Of a DNA stretch of 64,000 bases, positions 58,601 through 64,000 are shown piece after piece. Where the stretch lies: the NCBI RefSeq assembly GCF_042242105.1, contig NC_092026.1, forward strand, positions 24,423,691 to 24,487,690, in the 5' to 3' direction. The stretch comes from Pempheris klunzingeri. Its lineage: Eukaryota > Chordata > Actinopteri > Acropomatiformes > Pempheridae. Made by a program: the position numbers and the translations under genes. The notes beneath the pieces were generated by a model, which saw only the letters and a list, made by a program, of their open reading frames with translations, did not search any database and had not been told where the DNA came from. The stretch's first letter is position 1; each line of letters begins with the position of its first letter.

Positions 58601-61469
58601 CATGTGATGACAAGCATGCTTGTGTAATTGTATATTTCCAGTGGCAGCACCATAACAGCTGACTATAAATGCATACATGCTGTACATATATATACTGTGT
58701 TAAACATTATTATCATTCTTATTATACCTGGTTGCTGTGGACAGAAGCGTTGCTACAGTGGGAGGAGTCTCCATTGTCCTCCGCTCCGCTGCCGTTCTCC
58801 ACCGTGTGTCTCTTACCACGCTGCAGTCTGACACAAACACATGCAAACACGATTGAAGCAGCACACGGAGTTTAAAGTGTGGATTTGCATTGTGCGTGTG
58901 CCGAGCTCGCCGCGTGTACCTGGTCATGGCCTGTATCTTGAGCCCCTCCTCTATGCTGTGGGACAGGGCTTGCTGGTTGTTGTGTTTGCTTATGCGGGCC
59001 AGCACTCTCTCCTGGTGAGCTTCGTATTCGTCACGACTGGGATAAATCTTGCCTAAAATAGAGTGAATGAAAATGAAACAAGACTCTGGGATGTTCCTAT
59101 ACAACGTTTAGACTCACTTTAAGTGGAACCATTTTCAGTTTCAGGTTATTCGTACAGTGATTTAACATCCTTGAACCCTTGTGTGGTTACTTACTAATCA
59201 AAGCGTCAAAATTAGGGTCTGGACGCAGTGACCTCTTGGACACCAGCTTCTTACGACAGGTAGGACACTCTTTATTACTGCACAGGAGGGACAGACAGTT
59301 TGAAGCATTACATACTCATAGACAGTAGCCTCTGTCCAACAATGTAGAATACTACTATCAAACAAGTGATAGGAGTCGAGCCTGAATGTGCAGAGGGGCT
59401 TCAGGCTGCGTGAGGACACTTAGCAAGACAGAGGGCAAGCGAACTACATAAGGGGGGACTAAGGGGGTAGCTGTCTAAGCTCATGTGGTTTTTGAATGAC
59501 AAACAATGCATTAACATGTCACTTGCCATAATCTAATGATTGATGACAGTAGCTTGTACAGAGCTGAGCAGATGTGAATCTGACTTCAACAGTGACCTTC
59601 TGTGGACCTGAATTTTCAAATATTCGAATAGCTGTAAGTTTATTTAAAAAAAAATCGAATAGTTTATGGCAATCGTCTTGTTTTAAGAAGTATATTTCCC
59701 TTCGGTTTTACCAGCGCCTAGTGGTACAACCTGTCGGGAGCAGTAGGTTGATACAGGGAGGTGGGATGAAGCCAGGGCTCTGTAGATGTGGGCTCAAACA
59801 TTTGATTAGTAGAATAATGTCTAACGGTGCATTCAATGTACACTGTGGCATGTGCATGTCGTTTTAAGACTTACATAAAAAGGTCATGTTGATATAAACT
59901 ATACGCTCTAGTATCAACTCAGCATCAACTTTAGTCTAGAGTGACATTAGCTTCCATCGCTAGTGAGGTAATAAGATGGTGACACATTTCTCTTGTCTGA
60001 TGTGCAGACCACTACTTCACTACTCATTCTCTCTGCATTAGCTGGTGTGTCCCCCCCCCTCCCCCCAGGGTGAGATCATTAGAGACCTGAAACCCTCACA
60101 GAGACAGAGAGGGCTCTCCTGGTTTCTACTGCATGGGGAAACTCACCCAGATCTCAGAGCTGTGATGATACAATCAGCGCAGAAGCGGTGCAGACATTCT
60201 TTGGTTGTCATTGTGTTCTTCAACATGTCCAGACAGATAGGACACATAAGTTCGCTGTGCAAGGACCTGGGTGACACTGCTATCTCCAGTCCATCTGTTA
60301 TAGCCTCCTGTGCCAGTACGAAACAGATTAAGATGAAGGTTAGTACAGATTAGACCCTTTGACACCTGCTATTAAAATGCACTATGTATCCAGACACGTT
60401 AATTAATTAACCAGATTAATGGAAGGTGTAAATGCGCTGTGATCGGAATGTGATCAAATCTGACCGATCACATCTGGAGGCAGTCTGGCTTACGTTGGGT
60501 TTGGACCTTAGATCGGTCTGAAAGCAATCTGACAACAGCAGGGGGGCTGTGAAAAACAAAGGCTGGCCTGGTGAAGCAACCATAATGGATAGTCTGCACC
60601 GGCTGAGGAAAGTCCACATTTCCTCCCAACACTTCTCGCCCGTTGTTTTGTTGGATAAAGGAGTGAAGAGGAGTGAGAGTTGACTGTGTGTATGTGTCCA
60701 GATGCTCTTCCCCCCTCTGTATGCAAATAAACACGTACATCATTTGAGCAGGTACTGTGTATACAGAGTGGAGATGTGGATTGTCAGACCCACAGAAAAG
60801 AGACATGTTGATAGCAGTTGTACTGCTAGGATCCCACCCCTCTTTACAAATGTGCACCATGTTTCAATATAATCAGCTGTGGGACCCACTATTATTCATC
60901 GGCAGATCACTCACGCTCAGGTTTTGCTCTGGGGGACAGAGATCTGATCTCAATGAGGGGAATGAGAACACCTTCAAAATATCAGGTGTAGATGCAAAGA
61001 CAAGATCATCCAGATAACATGTCTGGATACAGACTGCATTGTAATGTCAGATCGTGGTGGTCCATGGGGTGACTGACATATCCATCTGTGGCCTGGCGTG
61101 TCATTGATACAGATACAGCCCACAGGCCTCACTTAATGTTTTTAGCTCCTATTGCACAGCTCAGTGTTCTGTTTTCAGGAGCACTGGATCTTCAGATCTT
61201 CATAACTGTCTAACAGGGATAATTATACCACCAGCAGATCTAGGTTTTAGGTATTTGTCTGCCAGAAGCAGTTGTACACATGTTGGGAGCTCGATTGAAA
61301 TCTGAAAAGATGCTTAAAAAGGCGATAGAGTTGTGGTACCATGACACTTGTGTGAATGAAGTGTCATGGCATGTATTGTTACCTGTGGTGTTCTCTGTAG
61401 CTCATACAGACTCAGCTCCCAGGTCTTACTGAGGGGTTGAACCCCATTGGTCTGAACCGTCTGAGTCAT
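55446..61469 (-). CDS. RNF2: E3 ubiquitin-protein ligase RING2 (RING1B), 8 coding exons
   Basis: Coding exons in transcript order are 61,469-61,383, 60,307-60,147, 59,277-59,195, 59,052-58,920, 58,827-58,728, 56,422-56,250, 55,850-55,661 and 55,547-55,446. They join in frame to 1029 nt (342 aa; human 336). The RING finger shows C51, C54, C67, H69, C72, C75, C87 and C90 (MCPICLDML...CLHRFCADC...CPTCRKK). A central helix-rich region includes [21 protein letters not shown] Ser/Asp-rich linker holds the SNKRTK-like [11 protein letters not shown]. The C-terminal RAWUL domain runs from [20 protein letters not shown] to the end. RNF2 is the catalytic subunit of Polycomb PRC1, which mono-ubiquitinates histone H2A in the nucleus. 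All introns are GT-AG. The start is fixed by [14 protein letters not shown] following it. Confidence 0.96.
56614..56641. repeat. poly(G)28 tract in an RNF2 intron
   Basis: A run of 28 G on the + strand (C on the RNF2 sense strand), about 190 bases upstream of the exon beginning at 56,422 in transcript direction. Confidence 0.9.
57345..57505 (+). mobile_element. L2 LINE 3' tail in an RNF2 intron
   Basis: Matches 8185-8320 (GATGCTGCTCATGTGGGGATT, GAATCGTTGGGTCTCTC, GACCTGCTCTTTATGG). It lacks the (TTGA)n terminus. It lies antisense to RNF2. Confidence 0.8.
57740..58450 (+). mobile_element. LINE with RT C-terminal fragment and 3' tail, RNF2 intron
   Basis: The + strand reads [16 protein letters not shown] near 57,920-57,965, a reverse-transcriptase region. 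About 130 bases on it reads [20 protein letters not shown] (58,088-58,147), typical of the C-terminal end of a fish LINE ORF2. The tail AAATTCCTTGTATGTGTTC...GCTGATTCTGATT ends near 58,450, matching 26,640-26,755. Internal deletions and stops make it inactive. It differs from the L2 copies by its tail. Confidence 0.75.
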
Positions 61470-61572
61470 CACTGCAACACTGCAACACACAAACAGAGAT
61501 TTTCTTGGAAATCCAGGATGAATTTCTGACCCCTGGTGAGGATTACTGGAGGATTTTCTTGTTGCTAATAGA

Positions 61573-61690
61573 TGGTAAATGGACTCTACTTGTAGCACTT
61601 TTCTACGCTAGCAGACAAAACACTTTCATTCATCATTCACACACACTGAGGTTTAGCCCAAGGACACTTAGACATGGGAAGCACCAGCCC
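61573..61690 (-). mobile_element. tRNA-derived SINE fragment, RNF2 intron 1
   Basis: Contains GGTAAATGGACTCTACTTGTAGC, CATTCATCATTCACACACACTGAGG and CCCAAGGACACTTAGACATGG, the tail side of the family at 5185-5428. The head is absent. Confidence 0.65.
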
Positions 61691-63060
61691 CGCAACTAAT
61701 GATCGGCCTGCTCACCTGTCTGAGTTTAGCTCCCCGTCAATAATTTCACTAAATGATCACTTAGCAGGTGTGAGCACTGGTGAAACATGGTTCTATATAG
61801 GTGCCCTGTCTAATTTACTTCAGTAATAGCTTATTTACATAATACCCACTTCATTTGCTTTGTCTTGTGTATTTTATAGAGCACGAGCCAGAGTGAATTA
61901 CTTAAGATTTGAGCATTACAGCAGCTTGCATAACAATGAAGTGAACAGGTCTTGGACAGAAAGACAAACAGCCTGCAGGAACAGGTTTCCATTTCTAAAG
62001 CTGGTGAAATCTGGAGCCACATTTGGGAGCGTGTGTTTTGCATCCATAGACCTACAGCTCTGTCATACAAGAATATTCTGAAGTAGTGCGGACCCATTCG
62101 CTGGTGTTCTCCCTCAGTTACCACAACATTGTTTTTGTCACTTTGTGGTCACGCTGTCTGAGACCGTTCTGATGAAAGTTACTGTCCAATGAATGGACAG
62201 TTTCATTGATGACACTGCTGTGAAATAAACACTCTGACAGACAGAAAGACTTCCCTAGTGAACCTACGTTCACTGCATTGTTGTTTTCTCTCATCCACAT
62301 TTGATTTTCATCTGTGGCGATTTGTATTTTCTAAAATAGGCAAATGGATTTTTAGTTAGAGTGGAAGCACAAACGGATGAGGAGAGGGAAGTTTACGACG
62401 ACACCACTCTAGTCAAGAAGACTGGAGCATTTCAATCTGACAGCGCTGTTCTCCATCATGGCTGTCTACTGGGATCATTTGTGTTTTTAAGAGTCGGGCT
62501 ACTTTGCTAATACACTTCATCTACCAAGATTTAAGCCTTAAAATTGCACTGGTCACGCTAATTACTGAAAAAAGACCAGAGATATCTGAAAGTGAAATTC
62601 CTGAGCCAGAGTATGGGCAGGCAATTAGGACTGGAATCTGTCTTTAATAATACAAATCTCTCTTTCACTTCACCTGACAGCTCCAACAAATGTTTTTAGC
62701 CTCTTTGTCAGTGCCCCTGCAGACCTTTGAGAGGTGACCAACATGTCCTACCGGGGAAACCTGCACCAACCAGGGCCTGGTGGTGCTACATTCCTACCTC
62801 CAGTGTTTGAGAAGAGACAAAGAGGTAAGCCAAGAAACCTTAATGCCATAGTGCCAAATGCACTGTCAGACTGCCCAGTTGTGTGGCCATGCCGCCACAC
62901 ATGTGACAGACAGACAGACAGACAGCAGGACAAAGTAGGGGTGGTCCACACTGAACACTGAGGCAAACGGCTCCTTCATCATCAGCTTAAAATGTCAAGA
63001 AAAACAAGAGCAACCCCGGGGACGTCTTGACCATCACGCATACACGTTAAACTCTGTGCC
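61691..63060 (-). other. RNF2 first intron, anonymous part
   Basis: No exon or clear transposon seen. A short (CAGA)n lies at 62,907-62,923. Confidence 0.5.
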
Positions 63061-63282
63061 ACAACCATCCATCCATCCCTCCATCCCTCCATCCATCCCT
63101 CCATCCACCCCTCCATCCACCCATCCATCCATCCATCCCTCCATCCATCCATCCATCCATCCCTCCATCCATCCCTCCATCCATCCATCCACCCATCCAT
63201 CCCTCCATCCATCCACCCATCCATCCCTCCATCCATCCATCCCTCCACCCATCCCTCCATCCCTCCCTCCCTCCCTCCATGC
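63061..63282. repeat. CATC/CCTC tetranucleotide repeat in RNF2 intron 1
   Basis: About 220 bases of CCAT units interspersed with CCCT and CACC variants. The ATGG-type unit on the opposite strand could derive from the tail of the SINE family seen at 22,680 and 22,900, but no SINE body is attached. Confidence 0.95.
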
Positions 63283-63917
63283 CAATCGACAAAGCCCAGT
63301 GTGTTATAACTAACGTTAGCGGCTCTAATGAGACACATCTTCTCTGCGCTTGTTGGGGTTTATATAACGTTAGTTTTTCTGGATAAGACGCCAGACCAGG
63401 AGCAGCTACACACTGACATTTTCTCCGGTCTATCTTATTGGTGTGTGCGAGTGGTCGCAGTTGATAGACTGAGCGCAGCGCACAGATTGCATGTAAAATC
63501 TCTGGGGCTCGGCTAATGCTAACTAGCTACCACGGAGGCTAGCTGTTCTTCGAAAGGCTAACATTAGAGGATAAATCAGCTTAAAATGGTCCGTGCACGT
63601 AGCCGACAGAAGACAGAGGAGCGCAGGCTGTTCCTTCGTGGCCATTTACGTATTCTAGCTAACATTACTAAATGCTAATATGAAAAATACAGCGAGGGAG
63701 CCGTGGATGTAATTTGTCGCTTTGACAGAGGGAAAAACAACAACAGAGAAAGAGCCGCCGCACAGCCTCCTGTGGAAGCACACACATGCCTTACAAACCC
63801 TTTTCCCAATATTTAAACCGTTGCAAAAATCGCACGCGGATGGCCATAACATGCAGATACGGGCGGATAATCGAATTATTCCTAGCTTGAATAAAAAATG
63901 AATGTTTCGATACTCAC

Positions 63918-64000
63918 ATTTTCAGTTGTGGGTATGAACCGATCCAGCCAGCGCGTTTAGGCGAAAGCAATATGGCGGCTGAACAAGAAGCAATGCAGTC
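63918..64000 (-). promoter_or_regulatory. RNF2: probable RNF2 non-coding first exon and promoter edge
   Basis: On the minus strand a splice donor AAAAT|GTGAGTATCG occurs at 63,918/63,917. The preceding sequence holds a YY1-type GCCGCCAT (63,979-63,972) in a CpG-bearing context. RNF2 genes usually have a non-coding first exon, and the coding start exon here (61,469) is preceded by a splice acceptor. The exon probably begins near or beyond the window edge. This is inferred from motifs and gene structure. Confidence 0.45.

Overview
The window is nuclear DNA of a ray-finned (teleost) fish. It has split genes with short GT-AG introns, many (CA/GT)n microsatellites and minisatellites, and typical fish transposon remains: L2-type LINEs ending in (TTGA)n, tRNA-derived SINEs, Tc1/mariner, piggyBac and Harbinger-like DNA elements. 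Protein similarity points to a fish, but the species cannot be named from the sequence alone.

Positions 1 to about 31,450 form a gene-poor, transposon-rich stretch. I found no exon there that I can assign to a gene. The first ~1.25 kb may be the 3' UTR of a gene lying to the left. The rest holds relics of LINEs, SINEs, Tc1 elements and possible LTRs separated by anonymous sequence.

Positions 31,450-61,500 hold four genes whose complete coding sequences could be assembled exon by exon with consistent reading frame. (1) A C5orf22/UPF0489 homologue (+, 31,706-41,230, 10 exons, 449 aa) keeps an arginase-like set of putative metal ligands. (2) A TspO/MBR-like polytopic membrane protein (+, 44,779-47,693, 7 exons, 306 aa) is embedded in a cluster of minisatellites. 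(3) ARPC5, the p16 subunit of the Arp2/3 complex (+, 49,706-51,738, 4 exons, 150 aa), has a first intron that looks U12-type with unusual AT-AA ends. (4) RNF2/RING1B, the Polycomb PRC1 E3 ligase (-, 55,446-61,469, 8 coding exons, 342 aa), converges on ARPC5 and has a probable non-coding first exon at the right edge of the window. Introns carry a piggyBac-independent set of insertions (a 479-bp MITE, LINE and SINE copies) and several long homopolymer or dinucleotide tracts.

The genes act in unrelated processes (actin nucleation, chromatin ubiquitination, a membrane protein, a putative metalloenzyme). Nothing suggests a functional cluster, and I saw no convincing novel multi-gene system. The observations most worth following are the arginase-like motifs of C5orf22, the ARPC5 minor-spliceosome intron, the 266-bp higher-order repeat in C5orf22 intron 1, and the little-studied TspO-like gene.
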